Below are positions 46,656 to 54,535 of a stretch of 64,000 bases of DNA, piece after piece. The stretch covers positions 1 through 64,000 of the forward strand of contig CAZKXI010000015.1 in the NCBI GenBank assembly GCA_964556755.1, given 5' to 3'. The notes under the pieces were generated by a model. It saw only the letters and a program-made list of their open reading frames with translations, searched no databases and had not been told where the DNA came from. Every line of letters begins with the position of its first letter. The first letter of the stretch is position 1. The position numbers and the translations under genes were made by a program. The DNA is from UBA4085 sp964556755. Its GTDB lineage: Bacteria; Acidobacteriota; Aminicenantia; Aminicenantales; UBA4085.

Positions 46656-47330
46656 TCACCCGTCGAAGCGGTAGCCCAAGCCCCGAACGCTGACGATGTG
46701 CCGGGGGCGGGTCGGCTCCGGCTCGATCTTCTTGCGCAGGGTCACGACGTGGTTGTCCACCACGCGATCGGTGACGAACGCCCCGGCCCCCCAGACCAGG
46801 TCCAGGAGCCGGTCGCGGCTGAGGACCTTGCCGGCGTGGCGGACGAAGGCGGCCAGCAGCTTGAACTCGTAGGCCGTCAGATCGACCGGCCGGCCCGCCC
46901 GCCGCAGCTCGCAGCGCTCGAAATCCACCTCCGCGTCGCCGAAGCGGAAGACAGGCGCCTCGTCGCCGGCGCCGCGGCGGAGGGCCGCCTGGACGCGGGC
47001 CCTCAGCTCGCGCGGGCTGAAGGGCTTGGTGACGTAGTCGTCGGCGCCCATCTCCAGCCCCATCACCTTTTCCGCCTCCTGGGCCTTGGCGGTCAGCATG
47101 ATGACCGGCGTCTTCGAGCCGCCCCGGCGCAGCTCGCGGCAGATCTCGTAGCCGTCCTTGCCGGGCAGCATGACGTCCAGCAGGATGAGGTCGAAGCCGC
47201 CGGCCTGGGCTTTCTTCAGGGCGTTGTGGCCGTCCCCTTCGACCTCGACCTCGTAGCCCTCGTTCTTCAGGTCCACCTGAAGCCCGAAGGCGATCGCGGC
47301 GTCGTCTTCCACAACCAGGATGCGCTTCAT
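46656..47330 (-). CDS. OmpR/PhoB-family response regulator
   Basis: 224 residues. Receiver domain with the acidic pocket (LVVEDDAA), phosphoacceptor in LILLDVMLPGKDGYE, Thr/Lys in VIMLTAKA and YVTKPFSPRELRARV; winged-helix DNA-binding domain from about 130 ending HIVSVRGLGYRFDG. Its ATG overlaps the kinase stop by 4 bp. Likely targets include its own operon and the downstream propeller/LamG gene (inference). Confidence 0.95.
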   Translation of the reverse strand: MKRILVVEDDAAIAFGLQVDLKNEGYEVEVEGDGHNALKKAQAGGFDLILLDVMLPGKDGYEICRELRRGGSKTPVIMLTAKAQEAEKVMGLEMGADDYVTKPFSPRELRARVQAALRRGAGDEAPVFRFGDAEVDFERCELRRAGRPVDLTAYEFKLLAAFVRHAGKVLSRDRLLDLVWGAGAFVTDRVVDNHVVTLRKKIEPEPTRPRHIVSVRGLGYRFDG

Positions 47331-49282
47331 GATCTTGTCTCCAGAGGCAGGAGGATGGTGAACGTGCTGCCCCGCCCCGGCTCGCTCCGCAGGCGGATCT
47401 CGCCCCCGTGGGCCTGGACGATGTGGCGGGCCAGGGCCAGGCCGATTCCGGTCCCCTGGATCTGGGCGGCCTGGGAGCCGGATCCGCGGACGAATCTTCT
47501 AAAGACGGCCTTGTGCTCCGAGGCGGGGATGCCCATGCCTTGGTCCTTGACCGAGACGGCCAGCTTGTCCCCGTCGCGGACCGCCTCGACCCAGACGGTG
47601 CGGAAGTCGGGCGAGTACTTGACCGCATTGTCGAGGAGGTTGCGCAGGGCCAGGCCGAGAGATTCGCGGTCGGCGTGAAGGGGCGGCAGACCTGCGGCGA
47701 GGCTCGTCTCGATCCGGTAGCCCCGGGCCGAGACCTTGTCCTGGAATTCGGCGACCACGCCGGAGATCCACTCGCCCGGGTCGAGCGGCTCGAAGCGGTA
47801 GCGAAGCGTGCCCGCTTCGATGCGGCCGAAATCGAGAAGGGACTCGACCAGCCGCTGCAGCCGCTCGCTCTCCTGGGAGAGGATGCCATAGGACTTCTGG
47901 CGGAGGCCGTCGTCGGCGATCCGGCCCGTGGACAGCATCTCGGAGAGCTGGCGGAGCGCGGTCAGCGGGGTCCGGAACTCGTGCGAGACCGCGGACACGA
48001 ACTCCGACTGGAGCCGGGCCACGGCCCTCTCGCGGGCCAGGGAGCGGCTGATGAAGAACGAGCCGGCCAAGAGGGCCAGCGACAGCACGGAAAAGACCCC
48101 GAAAAGGAAGCGGCGGCGGCCCCGGAAGAGCGCGGTCTCGGGGGGCGGATCGAGGCCGGCGGCATGGAGGTTTCCGGGAAGCTTGGTCTCCGCGGCCGTC
48201 CGGACGGTCCGCGGCCCGTTGGCCTTGAGGGAGCCCAGGAGGATGCGGCCGTCCGCGTCGATCAGCGCGGCTTGGATCCGCCGTCCCCCCAGGGCCGCGG
48301 TCCACTTCCCCGCCAGGTGCCGGGGTCCGGCCAGGACGGCGGCCAGGCGATCGGGCGCCCCCGACCAGAGGGCCATCACCGGCCGGTCGTCGATCATCAG
48401 GATCCGCCGGCCTCTCGATGGCGCCCCGGCCCGCCATTGGCCGTAGATCGCCTCCGCGGCCCTCGCGAGGGCCAGGGCCTCGCGCTCCCGCTCCGTCGGA
48501 GGAGGGGCGCCGTCCCAACGGGCGGCCTCCCCGCGGTAGAACTCCCAAGCCGGCCGCGGGAGGCGCCAACGGCCGCTCCAGAGCGCCGCCCGCAGGAGAC
48601 CGGCCTCCCGGCGGAGATTCTCCGTTCGGCGAGTCTCCTCCAGAACCGAGCAGCGGGCCGCCATGGCCGCCAGCTCGGCCGGCAGGCCGAGAGTGGAGGT
48701 CGCGCCGAGCTTGGCCAGCTCATCGTAGGCCCGCAACGCCTCATCGGCCCGGCCCAGCTTGCGGAGGTTTCTCCCGAGGCGCAGCCAAGCCCCGGCCCGC
48801 ACGGCGGAATCCGATGATCGGGCTTGGGCCCGGAAGAGGGCCGCGGCTCCAGCCGGATCGCGGCGCTGGTGCTCCAGCGTCTCGCCCGGGGCGAAAGTCG
48901 AGGACGGCGGCTCGGGCGGATCCGGAGCGACCGGGACGTAGAGCAAGGCGCCGGAGGGGAAGGTCTCGATGGCTCTATCGGTAGCCCGGAGCACGAGGAC
49001 GCCATCCGGGGGGGACTCCGCGCCGGGTCCGGGGACAGAGGCCAGATAGCTTTCGAGGCCGGAGAGGTCGCGCTGCAACGCGACGGCCATCTGGTCCGCG
49101 GCGAGATCCAGGCTTTCCCGCAGGCGATTCCCTTCAAGCTGGCGGTCCTGCTTCAGCCACTGCCACCCAAGCCAGATGAGGGATCCGCCGAGGACGAGCA
49201 TGAGGCCGAGGAAGACGGCCAGAGTGCCGCCGGTCGGCCGCTGACGGCGGCCTAACCCCACGGCCTGCCCTTCCGCGGACAT
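47327..49282 (-). CDS. membrane sensor histidine kinase with TPR-like periplasmic region
   Basis: 651 residues. TM1 about 20-44, a large periplasmic part (45-390), TM2 about 392-412, then HisKA and HATPase. The phosphoacceptor is in SAVSHEFRTPLTALRQL; ATP-site boxes are LRNLLDNAVKYS, DQGMGIP and GTGIGLALARHIV. The periplasmic part includes a TPR-like stretch (AALFRAQARSSDSAVRAGAWLRLGRNLRKLGRADEALRAYDELAKL) ahead of a PAS/Cache-like segment, so it may sense a protein or peptide. It forms an operon with the response regulator (4-bp overlap). Confidence 0.93.
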   Translation of the reverse strand: MSAEGQAVGLGRRQRPTGGTLAVFLGLMLVLGGSLIWLGWQWLKQDRQLEGNRLRESLDLAADQMAVALQRDLSGLESYLASVPGPGAESPPDGVLVLRATDRAIETFPSGALLYVPVAPDPPEPPSSTFAPGETLEHQRRDPAGAAALFRAQARSSDSAVRAGAWLRLGRNLRKLGRADEALRAYDELAKLGATSTLGLPAELAAMAARCSVLEETRRTENLRREAGLLRAALWSGRWRLPRPAWEFYRGEAARWDGAPPPTEREREALALARAAEAIYGQWRAGAPSRGRRILMIDDRPVMALWSGAPDRLAAVLAGPRHLAGKWTAALGGRRIQAALIDADGRILLGSLKANGPRTVRTAAETKLPGNLHAAGLDPPPETALFRGRRRFLFGVFSVLSLALLAGSFFISRSLARERAVARLQSEFVSAVSHEFRTPLTALRQLSEMLSTGRIADDGLRQKSYGILSQESERLQRLVESLLDFGRIEAGTLRYRFEPLDPGEWISGVVAEFQDKVSARGYRIETSLAAGLPPLHADRESLGLALRNLLDNAVKYSPDFRTVWVEAVRDGDKLAVSVKDQGMGIPASEHKAVFRRFVRGSGSQAAQIQGTGIGLALARHIVQAHGGEIRLRSEPGRGSTFTILLPLETRS

Positions 49283-49376
49283 TGCATGTGGAGCATAGAT
49301 TCGACCGGATCAGGAAAGAATGACGATCGTGTCAGGATTGCGTTTGGATCCCCGGAAACCGCTTATCCCGGTCCGA

Positions 49377-49405
49377 AGGATAGCCCCGGCCGCGGGGCTT
49401 GTCAA
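49377..49405 (-). promoter_or_regulatory. sigma-70-type promoter of the kinase-regulator operon, overlapping upstream stop codon
   Basis: Minus strand TTGACA (49405-49400), 17-bp spacer, TATCCT (49382-49377). The TGA stop of the YfiH-type gene is within the -35 box. A TATGCT box 9 nt before the kinase ATG could be a second, weaker promoter. Confidence 0.55.
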
Positions 49406-50097
49406 ACGGCGGGACGGATGCCGGCGAAGCTGTAGAGGCGGGCGTCGGAGCGGTGATCGCGGCGCCAGGAGAGGAGGTCCGGCGAGCAGTGGGTGCAGAC
49501 GCCGGCCGGCCCGATCCGCTCCGGTGTCAGGCCCGCGGCCAGGAGCTGGGCCCGGTTGGCCCCCGGCAGATCGAGCGTGAAGCGATCCGGGCGGCCGGGG
49601 AGGGGACGCAGGGCTTTGCCCCATTCCGGCCGGCCGGGCCGCGGCTCGGCGACGTCCCGGCCCACTTCATAGCAGCCCGGGCCGATGGAGGGCCCGAGCC
49701 CCGCCCAGAGGTCGGAGGGATGCGATCCGAAGCGATCGCGGAGGGCGTCCACGGCGGCGGCGGCGATGCCGGCCGCGGTGCCCCGCCATCCCGCATGGAC
49801 GGCCGCGACGGCGCGGCGGATGGGGTCGACGAGCAGGATCGGCAGGCAATCGGCCGTCTTGACCACGAGAAGGAGGCCGGGCTTGTCGGTGATCAGGGCG
49901 TCGCCGTCCGCTCCGGCCGGCGGGACGGCGGCCGCATCGAGTACCCGGGTCGAATGGATCTGGTGAAGGAGAACGGGTCGCATCCCCTCGGCCGCGGCGA
50001 GAGCCCGCAGGTCGGGCTCGTCGAAACGGCGCGTGCCGAAGCCGTGAAGAAGCCAGGCGAAGGCGGACAGTGCGGGGTCGGCGGTGAGGGAGTCCAT
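49402..50097 (-). CDS. YfiH/LACC1-type multicopper polyphenol oxidoreductase (purine nucleoside phosphorylase family)
   Basis: 231 residues from the ATG at 50097, nine bases after a TATAAT box. The upstream ATG at 50130 would precede transcription and is rejected. Motifs: LLHQIHSTRVLDA, ITDKPGLLLVVKTADCLPILLVD with the metal-binding cysteine, VAAVHAGWRGTAAGI with the metal-binding histidine, GLGPSIGPGCYEVG, and the C-terminal CTHCSPDLLSWRRDHRSDAR. Homologues cleave purine nucleosides and deaminate adenosine and may also repair peptidoglycan precursors. Confidence 0.93.
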   Translation of the reverse strand: MDSLTADPALSAFAWLLHGFGTRRFDEPDLRALAAAEGMRPVLLHQIHSTRVLDAAAVPPAGADGDALITDKPGLLLVVKTADCLPILLVDPIRRAVAAVHAGWRGTAAGIAAAAVDALRDRFGSHPSDLWAGLGPSIGPGCYEVGRDVAEPRPGRPEWGKALRPLPGRPDRFTLDLPGANRAQLLAAGLTPERIGPAGVCTHCSPDLLSWRRDHRSDARLYSFAGIRPAV

Positions 50098-50106
50098 CGG
50101 AGCCGT

Positions 50107-50135
50107 ATTATATAGGACGGCGCCTCGCACGTCAT
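50107..50135 (-). promoter_or_regulatory. promoter of the YfiH-type gene, probably giving a leaderless mRNA
   Basis: Minus strand ATGACG (50135-50130), 17-bp spacer, TATAAT (50112-50107), nine bases, ATG. The -35 box lies within the first copy of the 52-bp tandem repeat. Confidence 0.5.
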
Positions 50136-50248
50136 CGCGAGGATCGGCGCTTCGTCGTCCTCGTTATGACAGCGCCTCGCACGTCATCGCGAGGATCGGC
50201 GCTTCGTCGTCCTCGTTATGACAGCGCCTCGCACGTCATCGCGAGGAT
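50120..50248. repeat. 52-bp tandem repeat, 2.5 copies
   Basis: Copies begin at 50120, 50172 and 50224 (the last 25 bp long) and are identical where complete. Each holds the palindrome CCTCGC-N8-GCGAGG. The array occupies the divergent intergenic region between the YfiH-type gene and the P1 peptidase gene. Confidence 0.95.
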
Positions 50249-50280
50249 TTGGTATGATCCCCCCCAAGGAGGGCCTCTCC

Positions 50281-51462
50281 ATGCACCTCACCACGCATTG
50301 GCGCCGTTCGGCCGCGAAGGGCTCGCGCGCCATCCTGTCGCTCGCCTTGGCCCTTGCCCTCATTCCCGCGGCGACCGACGCCGCCGGCCAAGCCGGACGC
50401 GCCGGCGGACCGGAAAGGCCGCGGCTGCGGGAGCTCGGGATCAAGACCGGCATTCTCGAGCCGGGCCCGCTCAACGCCATCACCGACGTAGACGGCGTTC
50501 TGGTCGGGCAGGTGACGCTCATCGAGGGTCGGGATATCCGCACGGGGGTCACCGCGATCCTTCCGCATGGCGGCAACATCTTCCAGGACAAGGTGCCGGC
50601 GGCGATTCACGTGGCCAACGGCTTCGGCAAGCTGGCCGGATCGACCCAGGTGGCCGAGCTGGGCGAGATCGAGACGCCGATCGTCCTGACCAACACCCTG
50701 TGCGTCCCGACGGCGGCGGCGGCCGTCATCGGCTACACCCTCGGCCTGCCGGGAAACGAGGCCGTGCAGTCGGTCAATCCCGTCGTGGGCGAGACCAACG
50801 ACGGATTTTTGAATGATATCCGCGGTCGCCATGTGACGGAGGCTCATGTCCTGTCGGCGATACGGGGGGCCAAGGCCGGACCGGTCGATGAAGGCGCCGT
50901 GGGAGCCGGGACGGGGACGATGTGTTACGGCTTCAAAGGCGGGATAGGGACCTCTTCCCGCCGGTTGGAAGCTAAGGACGGCGGTTGGACGGTTGGCATA
51001 TTGGTCCAGACCAATCACGGTGGAGTATTCCAAATAGCCGGTGTCCCACAAGGAGATCTCTTGGGGAAGCTTCCCGTTCCAGAGTCCGCTCTCGAGCCAC
51101 CGGCCGAAGGCTCCTGCATGATTGTGGTGGCGACGGACGCGCCGCTGGACGCAAGGAACTTGAACCGCTTGGCCCGCCGCGCACTGTTGGGCATCGCCCG
51201 CACCGGGGGCTACTACTCCAACGGCAGCGGCGACTATGCCATCGCCTTCTCCACGGCCAAGAGCGCAAGGATTCCGTTTAAAGCGGCCGGGCCGACCTTG
51301 ACGCCGACCATCCTTCGCAATGACGCTGTCTCGAGGCTGTTTCTGGCGGCGGCGGAGGCGGCCGAGGAGGCCATCCTCAACTCGCTCTGCAAGGCGGTCC
51401 GCATCGAGGGCCGCGCCGGCCACGCGGCCGAGCCCCTCCCCCTCGACCGCATAAAAAGATAG
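50281..51462 (+). CDS. P1-family (S58, DmpA-like) aminopeptidase, 3' end altered by an inserted element
   Basis: 393 residues from the ATG at 50281 (AAGGAGGG upstream), with a signal peptide (about 1-36). DmpA-type enzymes are made as a precursor that cuts itself before a serine or threonine, which becomes the N-terminal nucleophile; here the site is in EGSCMIVVATDAPLDARNL. Other family segments: GPLNAITDVDGVLVGQVTL, FQDKVPAAIHVANGFGKLAG, GYSTGTG-like GAGTGTMCYGFKGG and GGYYSNGSGDYAIAFST. The reading frame ends LPLDRIKR-stop. The last two codons and the TAG come from the inverted repeat of the MITE-like element, so the native C-terminus was probably several residues longer. Confidence 0.9.
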   Translation: MHLTTHWRRSAAKGSRAILSLALALALIPAATDAAGQAGRAGGPERPRLRELGIKTGILEPGPLNAITDVDGVLVGQVTLIEGRDIRTGVTAILPHGGNIFQDKVPAAIHVANGFGKLAGSTQVAELGEIETPIVLTNTLCVPTAAAAVIGYTLGLPGNEAVQSVNPVVGETNDGFLNDIRGRHVTEAHVLSAIRGAKAGPVDEGAVGAGTGTMCYGFKGGIGTSSRRLEAKDGGWTVGILVQTNHGGVFQIAGVPQGDLLGKLPVPESALEPPAEGSCMIVVATDAPLDARNLNRLARRALLGIARTGGYYSNGSGDYAIAFSTAKSARIPFKAAGPTLTPTILRNDAVSRLFLAAAEAAEEAILNSLCKAVRIEGRAGHAAEPLPLDRIKR

Positions 51463-51725
51463 GGGGACACCATACATAACTCCCGATCTTTTTGTTTACG
51501 CTTTCAGTAACCAAATGGATACAGTATACACAGCCCCCTATCTCCCGCGCCTTGAAGACTCTCTTCCGAGGCTGGTGGCTGAATGAGGACAAAACCGGAC
51601 GCCCCGAAAAAGGGGAATTGCGCACACTACACCCCAATTTTCTGGACGCGCCGATGTAAACAAAAGTTTCGCTAAAGTGTAAACAATAAGTTCGGGAGTT
51701 ATGTATGGTGTCCCCCTATCTTTTT
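51453..51725. mobile_element. MITE-like element with 52-bp terminal inverted repeats
   Basis: 273 bp. The left end 51453-51504 and the reverse complement of 51674-51725 match at 49 of 52 positions, starting AAAAAGATAGGGGGACACCA. The interior is AT-richer, has no convincing gene and includes a small hairpin (CCCCGAAAAAGGGG). No target duplication is evident. It is inserted between the P1 peptidase gene and the rpsU promoter and supplies the peptidase stop codon. Confidence 0.88.
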
Positions 51726-51735
51726 GGTTGAAAAA

Positions 51736-51763
51736 TTGACTTTGGGGCGCGAAATCGTATAAT
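51736..51763 (+). promoter_or_regulatory. sigma-70-type promoter of rpsU
   Basis: TTGACT (51736-51741), 16-bp spacer, TATAAT (51758-51763). It begins 10 bp beyond the right end of the MITE-like element. Confidence 0.75.
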
Positions 51764-51797
51764 GCTTCTACTTCCCAGACGGGAGGAGGTGAATTTA

Positions 51798-52004
51798 GTG
51801 GCTTTTGTCGTCATCGACGAAGGTGAATCGCTGGAGAGCGCGCTGAAGCGCTTCAAGCGCAAAGTGCAGCAGGAAGCGATCATCAAGGAGATCAAGAAGC
51901 ACTCCGTGTACTTCAAGCCGGGCGAAAAGAAGCGGATGAAGGAAGCCCAGGCCAGGAAGCGGATGCGGCGCCGGATGAAGCGCGAAAAAGATTTCGACTA
52001 TTGA
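51798..52004 (+). CDS. rpsU: 30S ribosomal protein S21
   Basis: 68 residues from a GTG at 51798, with a strong GGGAGGAGGTGA site 8 nt upstream. The typical S21 core ESLESALKRFKRKVQQEAIIKEIKKHSVYFKPGEKKR is followed by a basic tail (KRMRRRMKREKDFDY). Its TGA overlaps the TTG start of lipA as TTGA. Confidence 0.95.
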   Translation: MAFVVIDEGESLESALKRFKRKVQQEAIIKEIKKHSVYFKPGEKKRMKEAQARKRMRRRMKREKDFDY

Positions 52005-52885
52005 CGAATCATCCTCCCGACTCCACCCCGTCTCCACGTAAACCCGACTGGTTGAAGGTCAAGTTCCCCTCGCAGGATGACTATTTCTCCGTCTCCGCCC
52101 TCCTGCGCAAGCACGGGCTGAACACGATCTGCCGCAGCGCCCAGTGCCCCAACCGGGCCGAGTGCTGGACAGAGCGGACCGCGACGTTCCTCATCCTGGG
52201 GGACGTCTGCACCCGGAATTGCGCCTTCTGCGCCGTGGCCAAGGGAGCGCCCGCGCCGCCCGAGCCGGACGAGCCCGGCCGGGTGGCCGAGGCCTCCGCC
52301 TCGCTGGGCCTTCGCTACGTCGTCGTCACGTCGGTCACCCGGGACGATCTGCCGGACGGCGGAGCGTCGCACTTCGCCCGGGTGATCCGATCGCTGCGCT
52401 CCCGCATCCCCGGCGTCAAAGTGGAGACGCTCGTCCCCGACTTCGCCGGAGACGAGACCTCTCTCCAGATCGTCCTCGACGCCGCCCCCGACGTCCTGGC
52501 CCACAACGTGGAGACCGTGGAGGCCTTCTACCCCCGCATCGGCCGGCCCGCCGCCGGCTACCGCCGCTCCCTGGACGTCCTCCGCCGCGCCGCGGCCCGC
52601 GGTCCCGCCCTGGTCAAGTCGGGGCTGATGATCGGCCTGGGCGAGACCCCCGCCGATCTTTCCCGGACCATGGCCGACCTTCGCTCCGCCGGCTGCGCTC
52701 TCCTGACCATCGGCCAGTATCTCCGCCCCTCGAAGCTTCACGCCCCCGTGGCCCGCTACTGGACCCCGGCCGAGTTCGAGAGCCTGCGCCGCGAAGCGCT
52801 GACCCTCGGCTTCACCGGCGTCGAGTCCGGCCCCCTGGTCCGCAGCTCCTTCCACGCCGCCCATCTGCACGCCTCCCTCGCCTGA
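52001..52885 (+). CDS. lipA: lipoyl synthase (radical SAM)
   Basis: 294 residues. The best start is the TTG at 52001 overlapping the rpsU stop (TTGA), implying coupled translation; no ATG is available upstream of the conserved PDWLKVKFPS. LipA inserts two sulfurs into protein-bound octanoyl groups. Both clusters are visible: the auxiliary CRSAQCPNRAEC and the radical-SAM CTRNCAFC, plus the C-terminal RSSFHA. lipB is not in the window. Confidence 0.94.
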   Translation: MTNHPPDSTPSPRKPDWLKVKFPSQDDYFSVSALLRKHGLNTICRSAQCPNRAECWTERTATFLILGDVCTRNCAFCAVAKGAPAPPEPDEPGRVAEASASLGLRYVVVTSVTRDDLPDGGASHFARVIRSLRSRIPGVKVETLVPDFAGDETSLQIVLDAAPDVLAHNVETVEAFYPRIGRPAAGYRRSLDVLRRAAARGPALVKSGLMIGLGETPADLSRTMADLRSAGCALLTIGQYLRPSKLHAPVARYWTPAEFESLRREALTLGFTGVESGPLVRSSFHAAHLHASLA

Positions 52886-52889
52886 CCCC

Positions 52890-53624
52890 ATGCGCTGCCT
52901 CGTCTTCAGCGACATCCACGGCAACCTGGAAGCGCTGTCCGCGGTCATGCGCTTCGCCGAGAAGCGCCGCATCGACCGCTACGTCTGCCTGGGCGACCTG
53001 GTCGGCTACGGGGCCTCGCCCAACGAGGTCATCCGCTACGTCAAGCGCCTGAAGCCCCTGTCCATCATCCGCGGAAACCACGACAAGGCGGTCACGACCC
53101 GCGAATCCATCGATTCCTTCAATCCCATCGCCGCCGCGGCCATCCGCTGGACCCGCCGGACCGTGACCAAGACCAGCCAGGAATTTTTGCACGCCCTGCC
53201 CCGCGGCCCGCAGGTCGTCGAGGAGCTCTTCACCATCTGCCACGGCGCCCCGTTCGACGAGGACTTCTACATCTTCGGCGAGTACGACGCCGACGAGGCC
53301 TTCGGCTTCCTCAAGACCCCGCTCGGCTTCTTCGGCCACACCCACTTCCCCTTCCTCTACGTCCAGCGCGAAGGGGCCCTCGTCGGCACCCACATGGACG
53401 GCGGCGAGGTCAAGCTGGAGCCGGGCTCGACCTATCTCGTCAACCCCGGCTCGGTCGGGCAGCCCCGCGATCGCAACAGCAAGGCCTCTTGCCTGGTCTA
53501 CGACAGCGACCACCGCATCATCCGCTTCCACCGCCTGGAGTACGACGTCGAGGCGGCCCAGAAGCGGATCCGCGAGGCCGAGCTGCCGCACGCCCTGGCC
53601 GACCGGCTGGCTGCCGGCCTCTGA
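52890..53624 (+). CDS. calcineurin-like metallophosphoesterase
   Basis: 244 residues. Metal motifs in order: VFSDIHGNLEAL, CLGDLVGYGASP, IIRGNHDKAV, ICHGAP and FFGHTHFPF, followed by LVNPGSVGQPRD. This is the YfcE/MJ0936-type phosphodiesterase group. The ATG comes 5 bp after the lipA stop, so it is the third gene of the rpsU operon. Substrate unknown. Confidence 0.92.
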   Translation: MRCLVFSDIHGNLEALSAVMRFAEKRRIDRYVCLGDLVGYGASPNEVIRYVKRLKPLSIIRGNHDKAVTTRESIDSFNPIAAAAIRWTRRTVTKTSQEFLHALPRGPQVVEELFTICHGAPFDEDFYIFGEYDADEAFGFLKTPLGFFGHTHFPFLYVQREGALVGTHMDGGEVKLEPGSTYLVNPGSVGQPRDRNSKASCLVYDSDHRIIRFHRLEYDVEAAQKRIREAELPHALADRLAAGL

Positions 53625-53675
53625 GCCGTCCCCCAGGCCCCCTCCTCCGGCCGCCCCGCCGCCCCCCCCCGGTCC

Positions 53676-53704
53676 TTGACACCCCTTCCTCCCCCCGGTA
53701 TCGT
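53676..53704 (+). promoter_or_regulatory. sigma-70-type promoter of lptB
   Basis: TTGACA (53676-53681), 17-bp spacer, TATCGT (53699-53704). It follows a C-rich stretch. Confidence 0.65.
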
Positions 53705-53728
53705 AGCCGGCGAGGCCACGCCGCACCC

Positions 53729-54535
53729 ATGCCCCTCCTCGAAGCCAAACGCCTGGTCAAAGCCTTCGGCCGGCGCACGGTGGTCAAAGGCGTCGACATC
53801 CGCCTCGAGTCGGGCGCCATCGTCGGCTTCCTCGGCCGCAACGGGGCCGGCAAGACGACCATCTTCCAGATGATCGTCGGCCTCCTGAAGCCCGACGCCG
53901 GCCGGATCGATCTGGATGGCCGGGACATCACCCGCTGGCCGACCGGCAAGCGCGCCGCGGCCGGGGTGACCTACCTGCCCCAGGAGAGCTCGGTCTTCCT
54001 CAAGACCACGGCCGCCGGCAACCTGAAGCTGGCCCTGGAGCTCCTGCCCTACAAGCGCTCCGAGCGCAAGGAGGCGGCCCGCGCCCTCCTGGAGGAGTTC
54101 GGCCTGGCGAGCCTGGCCGGCCAGTCGGCCCACAGCCTCTCCGGCGGCGAGCGCCGGCGCCTGGAGATCGCCCGGGCCCTGACCCTGCGCCCCAAGTTCG
54201 TCCTTCTGGACGAGCCCTTCACGGGCATCGATCCCCTCACCATCCTCGAGATCCAGAACATCCTGCTCCGGCTCAAGGAGCGGGGCATCGGCATCCTGAT
54301 CTCGGACCACAACGTCCGCGATACGTTCAAGATCGCGGACCGGGCCCTGATCATCGACCACGGCGAGATCCTGGTGGAGGGCGCGCCGGCGGCGGTGGCG
54401 GCCAATCCGCTGGCCCGGCAGAGATTCCTGGGCACGGAGTTCGCGTTCGGCGGAGAGCGGGCGGGTCAGGACTTGGGCGAGGCCATGCGGTCTCCCAGCG
54501 TCTCGCCCAAGAAGAAGAGGAACAAGAAGAAGTAG
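53729..54535 (+). CDS. lptB: LPS-export ABC transporter ATPase
   Basis: 268 residues from the ATG at 53729. Walker A GRNGAGKTTIFQM, Q-loop YLPQESSVF, signature LSGGERRRLEIARAL, Walker B FVLLDEPFTGIDP, H-loop ISDHNVRDTF. LptB is specifically suggested by the pattern TTAAGNLKLALELL and RALIIDHGEILVEGAPAAVAANPLARQRFLG. It would power the LptF-LptG fusion encoded at 36690-39026. The C-terminal 27 residues (ending PKKKRNKKK) exceed the usual 241-residue length and lie antisense to the 3' end of the next gene. Confidence 0.92.
   Translation: MPLLEAKRLVKAFGRRTVVKGVDIRLESGAIVGFLGRNGAGKTTIFQMIVGLLKPDAGRIDLDGRDITRWPTGKRAAAGVTYLPQESSVFLKTTAAGNLKLALELLPYKRSERKEAARALLEEFGLASLAGQSAHSLSGGERRRLEIARALTLRPKFVLLDEPFTGIDPLTILEIQNILLRLKERGIGILISDHNVRDTFKIADRALIIDHGEILVEGAPAAVAANPLARQRFLGTEFAFGGERAGQDLGEAMRSPSVSPKKKRNKKK

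Noticed and set aside
49269..49300. TATGCT box nine bases before the kinase start as the main promoter
   Set aside because: No acceptable -35 box lies 16-18 bp upstream; the TTGACA-17-TATCCT promoter further upstream is better.
51377..51637. 86-codon minus-strand frame through the MITE-like element
   Set aside because: It spans the element boundary and the antisense of the peptidase gene; not a transposase.
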